Made by a program: the position numbers and the translations under genes
NCBI RefSeq assembly: GCF_036346615.1
Contig: NZ_CP107836.1
Coordinates: forward strand, 1,860,001 to 1,924,000
DNA: 64,000 bases
From: Streptomyces sp. NBC_00523
Lineage (GTDB): Bacteria; Actinomycetota; Actinomycetes; Streptomycetales; Streptomycetaceae
Reading direction: 5' to 3'
Shown: in pieces, positions 1 through 9,468 of the stretch
Numbering within the stretch: position 1 is the stretch's first letter
How the letters are laid out: the number at the start of each line of letters is the position of its first letter
The notes under the pieces: generated by a model
Database searches by the model: none
Told to the model about the DNA's origin: nothing
The model's input: only the letters and a program-made list of their open reading frames with translations

Positions 1-1318
1 CGCCGTACTTCTCGGTCACGTACCGGATGACCTCGACGCGCCTGCGCTCGTCGAAGTCGATGTCGACGTCGGGCATGGAGACGCGCTCGGGGTTGAGGAA
101 CCGCTCGAAGATCAGCCCGTGCTCGATCGGGTCGAGGTCGGTGATGCCCATCGCGTACGAGACGATCGAGCCGGCCGCGGAGCCTCGGCCGGGGCCGACC
201 GCGATGCCGTTGTTCTTGGCCCACATGATGAAGTCGGCGACGACCAGGAAGTACCCCGGGAACCCCATCTGGATGATGATGTCCATCTCGTACTCGACCT
301 GCCGCTGCCGGTCCTCGGGGACGCCGTTCGGGAAACGGCGGTTCATCCCGACCCGGACCTCCTCCTGGAACCAGGTGATCTCCGTGTAGCCCTCGGGGAT
401 CTCGAACTTCGGCATCAGGTCGCGCTTCTCGAACATCCCGGTGGTGTCGATCTGCTCGGCGACCAGGAGGGTGTTCGCGCATCCCTCCTGCCAGGCGTCG
501 GAGGAGTCGACCCCGTACATCTCGTCCGTGGTCTTCAGGTAGTAGCCGGTGCCGTCGAAGCGGAAGCGGTCCGGGTCGGAGAGGTTCTTGCCGGTCTGGA
601 TGCAGAGCAGGGCGTCGTGCGCGGTCGCCTCGGAGGCGTACGTGTAGTGCGAGTCGTTCGTCACGAGCGGCGGAATGCCGAGCTTCTTGCCGATCTCCAG
701 CAGCCCGTCGCGGACCCGGCGCTCGATCTCGATGCCGTGGTCCATCAGCTCCAGGAAGTAGCGCCCCTCGCCGAAGATGTCCTTGTAGTCGGAGGCCGCC
801 TTGACCGCCTCGTCGAACTGGCCGAGCCGCAGCCGCGTCTGGACCTCGCCGGAGGGGCAGCCGGTGGACGCGATCAGGCCCTCGGACCACTGGGCGATGG
901 TCTCCTTGTCCATACGCGGCCACTTCTGGAGCCAGCCCTCGGCGTAGGCGTCGGACGACAGCTTGAAGAGGTTGTGCAGACCGGTGCTGTTGGCCGCCCA
1001 GATCGTCTTGTGGGTGTAACCACCCGAACCGGAGACGTCGTCGCGCTTCTGGTGCGGCTGCCCCCACTGGATCTTCCGCTTGTGCTTGCGCGACTCGGGC
1101 GCGACGTACGCCTCGATCCCGATGATCGGCGTCACACCCGCCTTCTGCGCCGAGTGGAAGAAGTCGTACGCCCCGTGCAGGTTGCCGTGGTCGGTCATCG
1201 CGATATGGGACATGCCCATCTCGTTGCACGCGTTGAACATGTCCTTGAGCCGCGCGGCACCGTCCAGCAGCGAGTACTGGGTGTGGACGTGAAGGTGCGT
1301 GAAGGGCGGCTTGGTCAC
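1..1318 (-). CDS. dnaE: DNA polymerase III alpha subunit, N-terminal part (runs off the left edge)
   Basis: Replicative DNA polymerase catalytic subunit. Only about the first 439 residues lie in the window; the rest continues beyond base 1. The start is GTG at 1318 with a GGAGG ribosome binding site about 10 bases upstream. Translation opens with [20 protein letters not shown], the PHP domain signature (HLHVHTQYS, then MTDHGN near residue 45). Further on come [10 protein letters not shown] and PDVDIDFD, the polymerase motif holding the catalytic aspartates. This order and these motifs are typical of the DnaE1 type. It is transcribed leftward, divergent from the DUF2252 gene. No frameshift is seen in the visible part. 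Confidence 0.96.
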   Translation of the reverse strand, partial: MTKPPFTHLHVHTQYSLLDGAARLKDMFNACNEMGMSHIAMTDHGNLHGAYDFFHSAQKAGVTPIIGIEAYVAPESRKHKRKIQWGQPHQKRDDVSGSGGYTHKTIWAANSTGLHNLFKLSSDAYAEGWLQKWPRMDKETIAQWSEGLIASTGCPSGEVQTRLRLGQFDEAVKAASDYKDIFGEGRYFLELMDHGIEIERRVRDGLLEIGKKLGIPPLVTNDSHYTYASEATAHDALLCIQTGKNLSDPDRFRFDGTGYYLKTTDEMYGVDSSDAWQEGCANTLLVAEQIDTTGMFEKRDLMPKFEIPEGYTEITWFQEEVRVGMNRRFPNGVPEDRQRQVEYEMDIIIQMGFPGYFLVVADFIMWAKNNGIAVGPGRGSAAGSIVSYAMGITDLDPIEHGLIFERFLNPERVSMPDVDIDFDERRRVEVIRYVTEKYG

Positions 1319-1450
1319 GGCGCTGTGCCTCCGGGGAAATGTGGATGACGGGACGGGTGACGTCTCGGGATGTCTGGGGGGACAGCGTGGAAGTCTACGT
1401 CTCCGAGGAGCGCGGCGACGGGCACTCCGCGATACGGTCGCGCGTTGGAA

Positions 1451-1473
1451 GGGCGGGACCACCCGTCCCTTTT
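1451..1473 (+). terminator. Hairpin plus T run in the leader of the DUF2252 gene (possible attenuator)
   Basis: GGGCGGG (1451-1457) pairs with CCCGTCCC (1462-1469, one bulged T) and is followed directly by TTTT at 1470-1473. No plus-strand gene lies upstream, so it would act inside the 5' leader of the downstream gene. Only the structure is seen; no leader peptide or ligand-binding motif is recognised. Confidence 0.35.
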
Positions 1474-1519
1474 GTCATGCACGTCATCAGCCAGGTCAGG
1501 CACCAGGAGGCAGTCACAG

Positions 1520-2845
1520 ATGTCGGACACGCAGACCGGCGCGGAGCGGCGCGGGGAGCAGATTCTCGAGGTCTTCGACGCCGCCTTCAGGGAGCTCCTG
1601 GCGGCCGATCCGGCCGCGTTCCGGGTCAAGTTCCGCAAGATGGCGGGCTCCGCCTTCGCGTTCTACCGGGGCACGGCCTGCCTGTTCTACAGCGACCTGG
1701 AGCGCGAGCGGCACGGCGGCCCGTATCTGGACGAGCGCACCGGCCGGGTCTGGATCCACGGCGACCTGCACGCGGAGAACTTCGGCACCTACATGGACGC
1801 CAACGGCCGCCTCGTCTTCAACGTGAACGACTTCGACGAGGCGTACGTGGGCCCCTTCACCTGGGACCTCAAGCGCTTCGCCGCCTCCGTCGCCCTGCTG
1901 GGGTACGCGAAGGCGCTGGGCGACGAGCAGATCACCGAGCTGGTACGGGTCTACGCGGCGGCCTACCGCGAGCGCATCCGCGCCCTGGCCACGGGCGCCA
2001 AGGATGAGGAGGTGCCCCCCTTCACCCTGGACACCGCCGAGGGGCCGCTGCTCGGCGCGCTGCGCACCGCCCGCTCGCTGACCCGTTTCTCGCTGCTGGA
2101 CTCGATGACCGAGATCCGCGACTTCGAGCGCCGGTTCGCCGAGGGCGGCGGCGCGATCGACCTGGACGCGGCCACGCGGTACAAGGTGCTCGCGGCGTTC
2201 GACGGCTATCTGGAGACGCTGCCGGAGTCGAGCCTGACCCGGCCCGACTCGTACCGGGTCAAGGACGTCGTGGGCCGGCGCGGCATCGGCATCGGTTCGG
2301 CGGGCCTGCCCTCGTACAACATCCTCCTGGAGGGCAACAGCGACGCCCTGGAGAACGATGTCGTGATCTACCTCAAGCAGGCGCAGACCCCGGCCGTCTC
2401 CCGGCACATCACGGACGCGGCGGTCCGCGGCTACTTCCAGCACGAGGGCCACCGCACGGTGATCTCGCAGCGCGCCCTCCAGGCCCACGCCGACCCGTGG
2501 CTCGGCTGGACCGAGCTCGACGGCGCCGGCCAGCTCGTCGCCGAGGTGTCGCCGTACGCGGTGGACCTGGACTGGTCCGACATCGACGAGCCCGACGAGA
2601 TCGCGGCGCTCGTCGCCGACCTCGGCCGGGCCACGGCCACGATGCACTCGGCGGCGGACGACGAGAGCGGCCACTCGCTGGTGCCGTTTTCCACGGAGCG
2701 GGCGATCGACGCCGCCGTCGCGGCCGACGAGGAGGGCTTCGGGGACCTCCTCGTGGACTTCGCCCACAGTTACGGCGCCCGGGCCCGCGCGGACCACCAG
2801 ATCTTCGTGGACCTCTTCCGCAACGGGCGCATCCCGGGGCTGTAG
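1520..2845 (+). CDS. DUF2252 family protein
   Basis: About 441 residues. The start is ATG at 1520, preceded by AGGAGG at 1505-1510; longer in-frame versions upstream lack such a site. The protein contains HGDLHAENFG and a following NVNDFDEAY segment. These resemble the catalytic and metal-binding loops of kinase-like aminoglycoside phosphotransferase folds (HGDLHxxN, then D-F/D-x). The family has no agreed substrate. A phosphotransferase-like activity is inference from the motif. The gene stands alone, divergent from dnaE, with about 200 bases between starts that include a terminator-like hairpin at 1451-1473. Confidence 0.88.
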   Translation: MSDTQTGAERRGEQILEVFDAAFRELLAADPAAFRVKFRKMAGSAFAFYRGTACLFYSDLERERHGGPYLDERTGRVWIHGDLHAENFGTYMDANGRLVFNVNDFDEAYVGPFTWDLKRFAASVALLGYAKALGDEQITELVRVYAAAYRERIRALATGAKDEEVPPFTLDTAEGPLLGALRTARSLTRFSLLDSMTEIRDFERRFAEGGGAIDLDAATRYKVLAAFDGYLETLPESSLTRPDSYRVKDVVGRRGIGIGSAGLPSYNILLEGNSDALENDVVIYLKQAQTPAVSRHITDAAVRGYFQHEGHRTVISQRALQAHADPWLGWTELDGAGQLVAEVSPYAVDLDWSDIDEPDEIAALVADLGRATATMHSAADDESGHSLVPFSTERAIDAAVAADEEGFGDLLVDFAHSYGARARADHQIFVDLFRNGRIPGL

Positions 2846-2885
2846 CCGGCGAAACGGAACCTTTAGGGGTCGCTTACAGGTTCGC

Positions 2886-3620
2886 ATGCGACACTCCTGG
2901 GCGATGGACATATCCGGGACGCAGCTCAGAGCGGCACGCGCGGCGCTTTTCACAGCGCTCGTAGTGACGCTCTCCGCCGCGTCCCACGTCCTGCTCTCCC
3001 AGGTCGCGCTGCCCCTGGTCCCCGTCGCCGTGCTGGCCGGGGCCGTCTTCGCGGCGGCCTACGCCCTGGCCGGCCGCCAGCGCGGCTTCGGGGCCATCGC
3101 CGGACTCCTGGTCCCCCTGGAGCTGGCCGCCGACACCTTCTTCACCACCGGGCAGCACCTCTGCTACGGGGCGGCGGGCGGCCCGATAGCGGGCCCCCTG
3201 CGCTCGGTGGGCGTCGACGTCCTGTGCGGCGGCGACCTCGGCCCCGGCACGGCCCAGCTCGGCGACGTGGGCACCCCGCTCGCCTCGGTGACCGCGGGCG
3301 GCCAGGGCGCCGCCGCACTGCTCGCCTCCCCCGGCCCGCTGGTCCCCTGGCTGCTGCTGGCCGCCCATGTCACGGTCGGGCTGCTCGCCGCCGCCTGGCT
3401 GCACCGCGGGGAGCTGGCGCTCGCCGGGCTGCTCCGGGCGGGCGCGCTGCTGGCGTTCCGGCCGCTGCTGACCGCGGTGGCCGTGGTGCGCGCGGCGGGC
3501 CGCCCGCCGCGTGCCCGGGTCCGCGCCGCCGCCTCCGGGCCGCTGCTGCCGGGCCGCGCCCGCCTCCGCGTGCACTCCGTGGGACGGAGGGGTCCGCCGC
3601 TCGGGGCCTGTGCCCTCTGA
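2886..3620 (+). CDS. Small integral membrane protein of unknown function
   Basis: About 244 residues, rich in Ala/Leu/Val, with roughly four hydrophobic stretches (near residues 18-60, 70-85, 145-165 and 175-195) and an Arg/Pro-rich basic C-terminus. Three cysteines sit in the loop between the second and third hydrophobic stretches and near the C-terminus. It resembles the unnamed small membrane proteins that Streptomyces often carries beside thioredoxin-fold proteins. The start is uncertain: ATG at 2886 has an AGGGG 14 bases upstream, and a second in-frame ATG lies at 2904. It is followed after 49 bases by the DsbA-like gene, so the two may share a transcript. No catalytic motif is recognised. 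Confidence 0.7.
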   Translation: MRHSWAMDISGTQLRAARAALFTALVVTLSAASHVLLSQVALPLVPVAVLAGAVFAAAYALAGRQRGFGAIAGLLVPLELAADTFFTTGQHLCYGAAGGPIAGPLRSVGVDVLCGGDLGPGTAQLGDVGTPLASVTAGGQGAAALLASPGPLVPWLLLAAHVTVGLLAAAWLHRGELALAGLLRAGALLAFRPLLTAVAVVRAAGRPPRARVRAAASGPLLPGRARLRVHSVGRRGPPLGACAL

Positions 3621-3669
3621 GCAACGCGAGCCCCGGACCGTACGACCCACATCCACGGAGAACACCACC

Positions 3670-4494
3670 ATGAGCAAGCGCAACAGCCAGGCCAACAAGT
3701 CCGCCGCCCGCGAGCGGCTGCGCGCGGAGCGCGAGCGCCAGGCGAAGAAGGACAAGGCCCGCCGGCAGGTCATCGTCGGCGTCTCGGTCGTCGCCGTCCT
3801 CGCCGTCGCGGGCGGCGTCGCCTACGGCGTGAAGAAGCTCAACGAGCCCGCCTACTGGGAAGCGGCCAAGGACGCCAAGCTCGTCGCGCCCAAGAACACC
3901 TCCGGCAAGGACGGCACCACCGTCGTCGTCGGCAAGGACACCGCGAAGAAGACCCTCAAGGTGTACGAGGACCCGCGCTGCCCGATCTGCGCCCAGCTCG
4001 AACAGACCGTCGGCGCGACCATGAAGAAGGACATGGACGACGGCAAGTACAAGGTCCAGTTCGTCGGAGCGACCTTCCTCGACACCAACATCCCCGGAGA
4101 GGGCTCCCGGAACGCGCTGAGCGCGCTGGGCGCCGCGCTCGACGTGAGCCCCGAGGCGTTCCTCGAATACAAGAGCGCGCTCTACTCGGCGAAGTACCAC
4201 CCCGAGGAGCAGGACGACAAGTTCAAGGACGACTCGTACCTGATCAAGGTCGCCGACACCGTGGACGCGCTGAAGGGGAACTCCGCGTTCCAGAAGGCCG
4301 TCAAGGACGGGACCTTCGACAAGTGGGCCCTGACGCTGAGCAAGAAGTTCGACGAGGACGGCAAGAAGTACGACTTCCAGGGCACGCCGACCCTCGTCAT
4401 GGACGACAAGAAGGTGACCGGCAACGACGGCAAGAACGCGCCGATGACCGTCGACGAGTACACGACGGCGCTCACCGCCGCGCTGAAGGGCTGA
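3670..4494 (+). CDS. Membrane-anchored DsbA-family thioredoxin-fold protein
   Basis: 274 residues. The start ATG at 3670 has GGAG 9 bases upstream. The first 35 residues are strongly basic, followed by one membrane segment (about residues 36-56, VIVGVSVVAVLAVAGGVAYG), so the rest should face outside the cell. The active-site motif is CPIC in EDPRCPICAQLE, and the cis-proline loop is GTPTLVMDD near the C-terminus; both are hallmarks of DsbA-like proteins. A role in thiol oxidation or disulfide handling of exported proteins is inferred from the family. A convergent gene follows, separated by a strong hairpin. Confidence 0.9.
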   Translation: MSKRNSQANKSAARERLRAERERQAKKDKARRQVIVGVSVVAVLAVAGGVAYGVKKLNEPAYWEAAKDAKLVAPKNTSGKDGTTVVVGKDTAKKTLKVYEDPRCPICAQLEQTVGATMKKDMDDGKYKVQFVGATFLDTNIPGEGSRNALSALGAALDVSPEAFLEYKSALYSAKYHPEEQDDKFKDDSYLIKVADTVDALKGNSAFQKAVKDGTFDKWALTLSKKFDEDGKKYDFQGTPTLVMDDKKVTGNDGKNAPMTVDEYTTALTAALKG

Positions 4495-4504
4495 CCCGCC
4501 CCCT

Positions 4505-4541
4505 CGAAGGGCTCCGCACGGCCACCGCGCGGAGCCCTTCG
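4505..4541. terminator. Bidirectional terminator hairpin
   Basis: Thirteen-base perfect inverted repeat, arms 4505-4517 and 4529-4541 with an 11-base loop, in the 51-base gap between two convergent genes. It has no long T run, which is common for Streptomyces terminators. Confidence 0.75.
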
Positions 4542-4545
4542 CGCG

Positions 4546-5115
4546 TCACAGCGTGGCGAGGAACCCGATCGCGACCTTCCAGGCCAGCTCCGCCGCCTCC
4601 CGGTCGAAGTCCGGCAGCTCCGGGTCGGTGAACAGGTGCCCGGCGCCCGGGTAGCGGTAGACCTCCACGTCCGCCCCGGTCCGCTGCATGTCCAGGTACC
4701 AGGAGTTCAGCCAGTCCGACGTCTCGTACGGGTCGGGGTCGGCGACGTGCAGCTGTACCGGCAGCTCGTCCACCGAGGCGTTCTCGGCGATGTCCGAGGT
4801 GCCGTGCAGGAGCAGCAGCCCGCGCGCCTTCTCGTCGCCGAGCGCCAGGGTCTGGGCGACCGAGGCGCCGAGCGAGAAACCGGCGTAGACGAGGCCCTGG
4901 TCGGAGTAGGGCGCGGCGGCGAGCACGGCCCGCTTCAGCAGCTCCTCCTTGCCGGTTTCCTCCCGGAACGCCTCCGCTTCCTCCACCGAATCAAAGGTGT
5001 GCCCGTCGAACAGATCGGGCACGCGCACCTCGTGCCCCGCGGCGCGCAGCCGGTCGGCTGCGGCGTGCACGGCGGGGCGCAGACCGTACATCGAGTGGAA
5101 AAGCATGATGTTCAT
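4546..5115 (-). CDS. Dienelactone-hydrolase-like alpha/beta hydrolase
   Basis: 189 residues from ATG at 5115 (MNIMLFHSMYGL); an in-frame ATG at 5124 is an alternative, and neither has a clear ribosome binding site. The dienelactone hydrolase fold is suggested by YAGFSLGAS (nucleophile elbow), LLLLHGTSD, LHVADPDPY and the late GAGHLFTDPE carrying the His. In classical dienelactone hydrolases the nucleophile is Cys; here the elbow is G-F-S-L-G, so Ser replaces it, which suggests an esterase rather than a true dienelactone hydrolase. The substrate is unknown. It is divergent from the MscS gene with only 46 bases between start codons. Confidence 0.85.
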   Translation of the reverse strand: MNIMLFHSMYGLRPAVHAAADRLRAAGHEVRVPDLFDGHTFDSVEEAEAFREETGKEELLKRAVLAAAPYSDQGLVYAGFSLGASVAQTLALGDEKARGLLLLHGTSDIAENASVDELPVQLHVADPDPYETSDWLNSWYLDMQRTGADVEVYRYPGAGHLFTDPELPDFDREAAELAWKVAIGFLATL

Positions 5116-5161
5116 GACGCCCATGGTGCCAGTTGCGTTCGAAGGGATGGAGAGCGACAGC

Positions 5162-6292
5162 ATGGAGAATGTTCTGCGGCCGCTGATCGTCCTCGGCGGC
5201 TCGGTGGTGATCACCCTGGCGGCGGGCTGGCTGTTCGACTTCCTGCTGAGGCGCGCCGACGCCCGGCACCACGAGACCCCGCTGTGGGGCCTGCTGCGGC
5301 GCTGCCGCATCCCGTTCCAGCTGGTCATGTGCGCGGCGCTGCTGCGAGGTACGTACGCGAGGACCGGCCTCGGCCCGGTCCAGGACCACCGGGTGGGCAT
5401 CGGCCGGCTGCTGACGCTGGTACTGATCGGCGCGTCGGCCTGGCTGGTGGTGCGGATCGCCATCGCGGTCGTGGACTCGGTGTACGCGCGCTACGCGGCG
5501 GCCCACAACCGGGACCCCGCGCGGGTGCGGCGGGTGCGGACGCAGGTGACGCTGATCCAGCGCGTGGTCATCGCCGTGGCGACGACCCTGGCGGTCGCGG
5601 CGATGCTGCTGACGTTCCCCGAGATGCAGGCGGTGGGGACCTCGATGCTGGCGTCGGCCGGTCTCCTCGGCATCGTCGCCGGTGTCGCCGCCCAGTCCAC
5701 GCTGGGCAACCTCTTCGCGGGCCTTCAGATCGCGTTCGGCGACATGGTCCGCATCGGCGACACCGTGGTGGTGGACGGAGAGTGGGGCACGATCGAGGAG
5801 ATCACGCTGACCTTCCTCGCGGTGCGGACGTGGGACGAGCGGCGGATCACGATGCCGGTCTCGTACTTCACGGGCAAGCCGTTCGAGAACTGGTCGCGCG
5901 GCGGGGCGCAGATGACCGGCTCGGTCTTCTTCCACCTCGACCACTCGGCGCCGATCGAGGCGATGCGCGACAAGCTGCGGGACATCCTCGGCGAGTGCGC
6001 CGCCTGGGACGGCCGGAACTGGTCCCTGGCGGTCACGGACACCACCCCGACGACGATCCAGGTGCGGGCGGTGGTCACGGCGAAGGACGCGGACGACATC
6101 TGGACGGCGCGCTGCGCGGTCCGGGAGCAGCTGATCGGCTGGCTGCGCGACCACCACCCGTACGCGCTGCCGCGGGTCGCGACGGCCCCCGCGGCGCTCC
6201 CGCCCGGCGACGCCTGGCCGTCGGTGAACGGGAACGGCAAGGACGAGAAGCCGAGCAGCTGGAACCGGACCCCGCGCACCGGCCGGGGCTGA
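5162..6292 (+). CDS. MscS-family mechanosensitive ion channel
   Basis: 376 residues. The start ATG at 5162 was chosen because GGAGAG lies 7 bases upstream; an in-frame ATG at 5147 has no site. There are three to four membrane helices near residues 5-30, 85-110 and 135-195. The last is the pore-lining helix (LLGIVAGVAAQSTLGNLF, then AGLQIAF) and leads into the beta domain (RIGDTVVVDGEWGTIEEIT), typical of MscS. It releases solutes during hypo-osmotic shock. The C-terminus is a short charged tail. The stop lies 2 bases from the stop of the convergent antiporter gene. Confidence 0.92.
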   Translation: MENVLRPLIVLGGSVVITLAAGWLFDFLLRRADARHHETPLWGLLRRCRIPFQLVMCAALLRGTYARTGLGPVQDHRVGIGRLLTLVLIGASAWLVVRIAIAVVDSVYARYAAAHNRDPARVRRVRTQVTLIQRVVIAVATTLAVAAMLLTFPEMQAVGTSMLASAGLLGIVAGVAAQSTLGNLFAGLQIAFGDMVRIGDTVVVDGEWGTIEEITLTFLAVRTWDERRITMPVSYFTGKPFENWSRGGAQMTGSVFFHLDHSAPIEAMRDKLRDILGECAAWDGRNWSLAVTDTTPTTIQVRAVVTAKDADDIWTARCAVREQLIGWLRDHHPYALPRVATAPAALPPGDAWPSVNGNGKDEKPSSWNRTPRTGRG

Positions 6293-6294
6293 GC

Positions 6295-7881
6295 TCAGCG
6301 CAGGCTGCGGACGTCCAGCTGCCGCAGGACCCGGTCCACGACCTCCGGGTCGGAGCCGGGTTCGCTGCGCGCGGAGAGCACGGCGTGGCGGGCGGCCGAC
6401 ATCATCTCGCGCTGGATCCGGCTGACCGCCTGGAACCGTTCGACGCGCTTGGCGTAGGCGTCGCGCCGTTCGTCGTCCACCATCTCGGGGCTGATCCGCG
6501 CCCCCACGTCGTACGCGAGCCGGTGCAGCCGCTCCGTGACCTCCTCGGGGAAGTCCTCGGTCTCCTCGATCTCCCTGAGCCGCTGCCGGGCCGCCTTGGC
6601 CGCCCGGATCGCGAGGTCCTTCTCCAGGGCCGCCTCGGCGTCCGTGTCCGCGCGCACCCCGAGCTTCCGCACCAGCCAGGGCAGCGTCAGCCCCTGGAAG
6701 ACCAGGGTCACCATGATCACGGAGAACGCGATGAAGACGATCTCGTCGCGGCCGGGGAACGGCTTGCCGTCGTCCGTCTCCAGCGGGATCGCGAGGGCCA
6801 GCGCGACGGAGGCCACCCCGCGCATCCCGGCCCACCACATGATCACGGTCTCCCGCCAGCTGGTGGGGATCTCCTCGCTGACGTCCCGCCGGGTGTGCAG
6901 CCGCTTGGCGAGCCAGGTGGCCGGGAGCAGATAGAGGAGCCGTACGCCGACGACGACCGCGACGACCGCGAGGCCCCAGCCGGCCATCTCCAGCTCGCGG
7001 CCGTTCGCGGTGCCGAACACGTTGTGCAGTTCGAGGCCGATGAGCCCGAAGGCGATCCCGGTGACCAGGGTGTCCACGATCTCCCAGAAGGTGCGTCCGG
7101 TGAGCCGGCCGAGGACGTCGTCGGCGTCCGCGGTGTGCTCGGCGAGGAAGATCGCGGTCATCAGGACGGCGAGCACCCCGGAGCCCATCAGCTCCTCGGC
7201 GAGCACGTAGCTGACGAACGGCACCAGCAGGGTCAGGCCGACCTGGAGGGTGGCGTCGCCGAGCAGCCCCATCAGCTTGATGGTGAGCCAGCCGAGCGCG
7301 ACGCCCACTGCCACGGCGACCACCGCGGACAGCACGAGCAGCCCGAACGCCTCGGGCCACGAGAAGGTCCCGCTGACGGCCGCCGCGATGGCCACGTGGT
7401 ACAGCACGATCGCGGTGACGTCGTTGAACAGCCCCTCGCCCTCCAGGATGGAGATGAGCCGCCGGGGCAGCCCGACGGACCCGGCGACGGCGGTGGCGGC
7501 GACCGGGTCGGGCGGGGCGACGAGCGCGCCGAGGGCGACGGCGGCGGCGAGCGGCAGGCCGGGCACGATCGAGTGGGCCACCGCAGCGACGGCGGCGGTC
7601 GTGAGGAAGACCAGGGCGACGGCCAGCAGGAAGATGGGCCGCTTGTTCGCGGCGAACTGCCGCCAGGACGTGCGCTGCACCGAGGCGTAGAGCAGCGGCG
7701 GCAGCAGCGCGGGGAGGATGATCTCCGGCGGGATGTCCACGTTCGGCACGAAGCTGAGGAAGGCCAGCACGACGCCGAAGAGCGTCATCAGCACCGGCGC
7801 CGGCAGCTTCAGCCGGTCCCCCAGCGGGACCGTGACCACGGCACCGAGCAGGAGCAGGAGCAGCAGTGACATCTGGTCCAC
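6295..7881 (-). CDS. Na+/H+ antiporter, CPA1/NhaP type
   Basis: 528 residues with about 12 hydrophobic segments over the first 410 residues, then a charged cytoplasmic tail of about 110 residues rich in Glu/Arg. The motif EGEGLFNDVTAIVLY contains the Asn-Asp pair that carries cations in CPA1 exchangers, and APPDPVAATAVA matches the conserved TDPV-type segment. It expels sodium (or potassium) in exchange for protons and supports pH and salt homeostasis. The start is GTG at 7881, with an in-frame ATG at 7872. It is monocistronic and convergent with the MscS gene, its functional cousin in osmotic control. Confidence 0.93.
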   Translation of the reverse strand: MDQMSLLLLLLLGAVVTVPLGDRLKLPAPVLMTLFGVVLAFLSFVPNVDIPPEIILPALLPPLLYASVQRTSWRQFAANKRPIFLLAVALVFLTTAAVAAVAHSIVPGLPLAAAVALGALVAPPDPVAATAVAGSVGLPRRLISILEGEGLFNDVTAIVLYHVAIAAAVSGTFSWPEAFGLLVLSAVVAVAVGVALGWLTIKLMGLLGDATLQVGLTLLVPFVSYVLAEELMGSGVLAVLMTAIFLAEHTADADDVLGRLTGRTFWEIVDTLVTGIAFGLIGLELHNVFGTANGRELEMAGWGLAVVAVVVGVRLLYLLPATWLAKRLHTRRDVSEEIPTSWRETVIMWWAGMRGVASVALALAIPLETDDGKPFPGRDEIVFIAFSVIMVTLVFQGLTLPWLVRKLGVRADTDAEAALEKDLAIRAAKAARQRLREIEETEDFPEEVTERLHRLAYDVGARISPEMVDDERRDAYAKRVERFQAVSRIQREMMSAARHAVLSARSEPGSDPEVVDRVLRQLDVRSLR

Positions 7882-7990
7882 GGGGTGCCTTCCGAAGCGC
7901 TCCGGCCGGGGCCCGGTCCCACGCCCGGCCGATGCCCCTCACCCTGCCATGCGCCCCCCGCCCGCCGAGGTCAGGGGGTGCGGCGGGGCG

Positions 7991-8467
7991 TCAGATCGTC
8001 CGGCGCATGGCCCGGTGCGGGATGCCCGCGTCCATGAACTCGGGGCCGTACGGCTCGTAGCCGAGGCGCTCGTAGAAGCGCAGGGCGTGCGTCTGGGCGT
8101 GCAGGTCGACCGCGGTGAGGCCCTGGCTCCGGGCCGCGTCCTCGATGGCCCGCACGAGCGCGGCGCCGACGCCGAGGCCCCGGGCCTCCTTGCTCACCGC
8201 GAGCCGGCCGAGCGAGCCGACGGCCGGGTCCCCGCCGGTGTGCGGGGCGGCGGCGGGGCCGTGCAGCAGCCGCCCGGTCCCGAGCGCGGTCCCGTCGGCG
8301 GCGACGGCTATGACGTGCAACGCGTCCGCGTCGTGGGCGTCGTACTCGATCTCCTCCGGCACGTTCTGCTCACCGACGAAGACCTCCTTGCGGACCTGGA
8401 AGCACGCGGCGCGGTCCTGCTCGTCGGCGACGGGCCTGGTGGTGTACGCGAGGGGCCCGGCCGTCAC
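7991..8467 (-). CDS. GNAT-family N-acetyltransferase
   Basis: 158 residues. It shows the GNAT acetyl-CoA core: [20 protein letters not shown] (motif A with R/Q-x-x-G-x-G/A) followed by [16 protein letters not shown] (motif B), and an N-terminal [18 protein letters not shown] segment like ElaA/YjcF-type members. The start GTG at 8467 overlaps the stop of rluD by four bases (GTGA), so translation is probably coupled. The substrate is unknown. The gene is the last of the minus-strand run lspA-rluD-GNAT. Confidence 0.88.
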   Translation of the reverse strand: MTAGPLAYTTRPVADEQDRAACFQVRKEVFVGEQNVPEEIEYDAHDADALHVIAVAADGTALGTGRLLHGPAAAPHTGGDPAVGSLGRLAVSKEARGLGVGAALVRAIEDAARSQGLTAVDLHAQTHALRFYERLGYEPYGPEFMDAGIPHRAMRRTI

Positions 8468-9405
8468 TGGCTCTCCTCCGCGATGCGGTCCAGCGCCTGC
8501 TGGAGGTCGTCGGGGTAAGTGCTGGTGAACTCGACCCAGCTCCCGTCGGCGGGGTGCTCGAAGCCCAGCTTCACCGCGTGCAGCCACTGCCGGGTCAGGC
8601 CGAGGCGCTTGGCCATGGTGGGGTCGGCGCCGTAGGTGAGGTCGCCGACGCAGGGGTGGCGGTGGGCGGCCATGTGCACCCGGATCTGGTGGGTGCGCCC
8701 GGTCTCCAGCTTGATGTCGAGGAGGCTGGCGGCCCGGTACGCCTCGATGAGGTCGTAGTGGGTCACCGAGGCCTTGCCGTCCGCGACGACCGCCCACTTG
8801 TAGTCGTGGTTCGGGTGGCGGCCGATGGGGGCGTCGATGGTGCCGCTCATCGGGTCCGGGTGGCCCTGGACCAGCGCGTTGTACTTCTTCTCCACGACCC
8901 GGTCGCGGAACTGCGCCTTCAGCAGGGTGTAGGCGCGCTCGGACTTGGCGACGACCATCAGCCCGGAGGTGCCGACGTCGAGGCGGTGCACGATGCCCTG
9001 GCGCTCGGCGGCGCCGGAGGTCGAGATCCGGTACCCGGCTGCGGCGAGGCCGCCGATGACGGTGGTGCCGGTCCAGCCGGGGCTGGGGTGGGCGGCGACG
9101 CCGACCGGCTTGACGATCACCACGATGTCGTCGTCGTCGTGGACGATCTCCATGCCCTCGACGGGCTCGGCGACGATCTGTACGGGCGCGGGCGCCTGCG
9201 GCATCTCCACTTCGAGCCAGGCACCGCCGTGCACCCGCTCGGACTTCCCGACCACCGAGCCGTCCACCTGCACCTTTCCTGCGGCGGCCAGGTCGGCGGC
9301 CTTGGTGCGGGAGAAGCCGAACATCCGGGAGATGGCGGCGTCGACGCGCTCGCCCTCCAGACCATCGGGGACGGGCAGGGTGCGGACCTCGGGTTGCGTA
9401 CTCAC
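8464..9405 (-). CDS. rluD: 23S rRNA pseudouridine synthase, RluD type
   Basis: 313 residues. An N-terminal S4 RNA-binding domain (about residues 15-75) is followed by the RluA/RluD catalytic domain with the [16 protein letters not shown] motif carrying the catalytic Asp, and [14 protein letters not shown]. RluD-type enzymes convert specific uridines of 23S rRNA helix 69 to pseudouridine. The exact target here is inferred from family. The GTG start at 9405 has a CATACT element (9412-9417) six bases upstream, so the mRNA may be leaderless. Upstream lspA is the usual neighbour in bacteria. Confidence 0.93.
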   Translation of the reverse strand: MSTQPEVRTLPVPDGLEGERVDAAISRMFGFSRTKAADLAAAGKVQVDGSVVGKSERVHGGAWLEVEMPQAPAPVQIVAEPVEGMEIVHDDDDIVVIVKPVGVAAHPSPGWTGTTVIGGLAAAGYRISTSGAAERQGIVHRLDVGTSGLMVVAKSERAYTLLKAQFRDRVVEKKYNALVQGHPDPMSGTIDAPIGRHPNHDYKWAVVADGKASVTHYDLIEAYRAASLLDIKLETGRTHQIRVHMAAHRHPCVGDLTYGADPTMAKRLGLTRQWLHAVKLGFEHPADGSWVEFTSTYPDDLQQALDRIAEESQ

Positions 9406-9468
9406 CAGTCGAGTATGCCTTGCCCCCGCCGGTCCTCGTCCCGCGGTCCGAAAGGCCCTGGGAAAGGC

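Noticed and set aside
4636..7869. Long plus-strand open frame of over 1000 codons opposite the antiporter
   Set aside because: It is the complement of three real genes, has no domain or ribosome binding site, and shows the His/Arg/Gly-rich composition of high-GC shadow frames. The same holds for other very long frames opposite ileS, DUF58/transglutaminase, the Pip gene, the PASTA kinase and the amidase.
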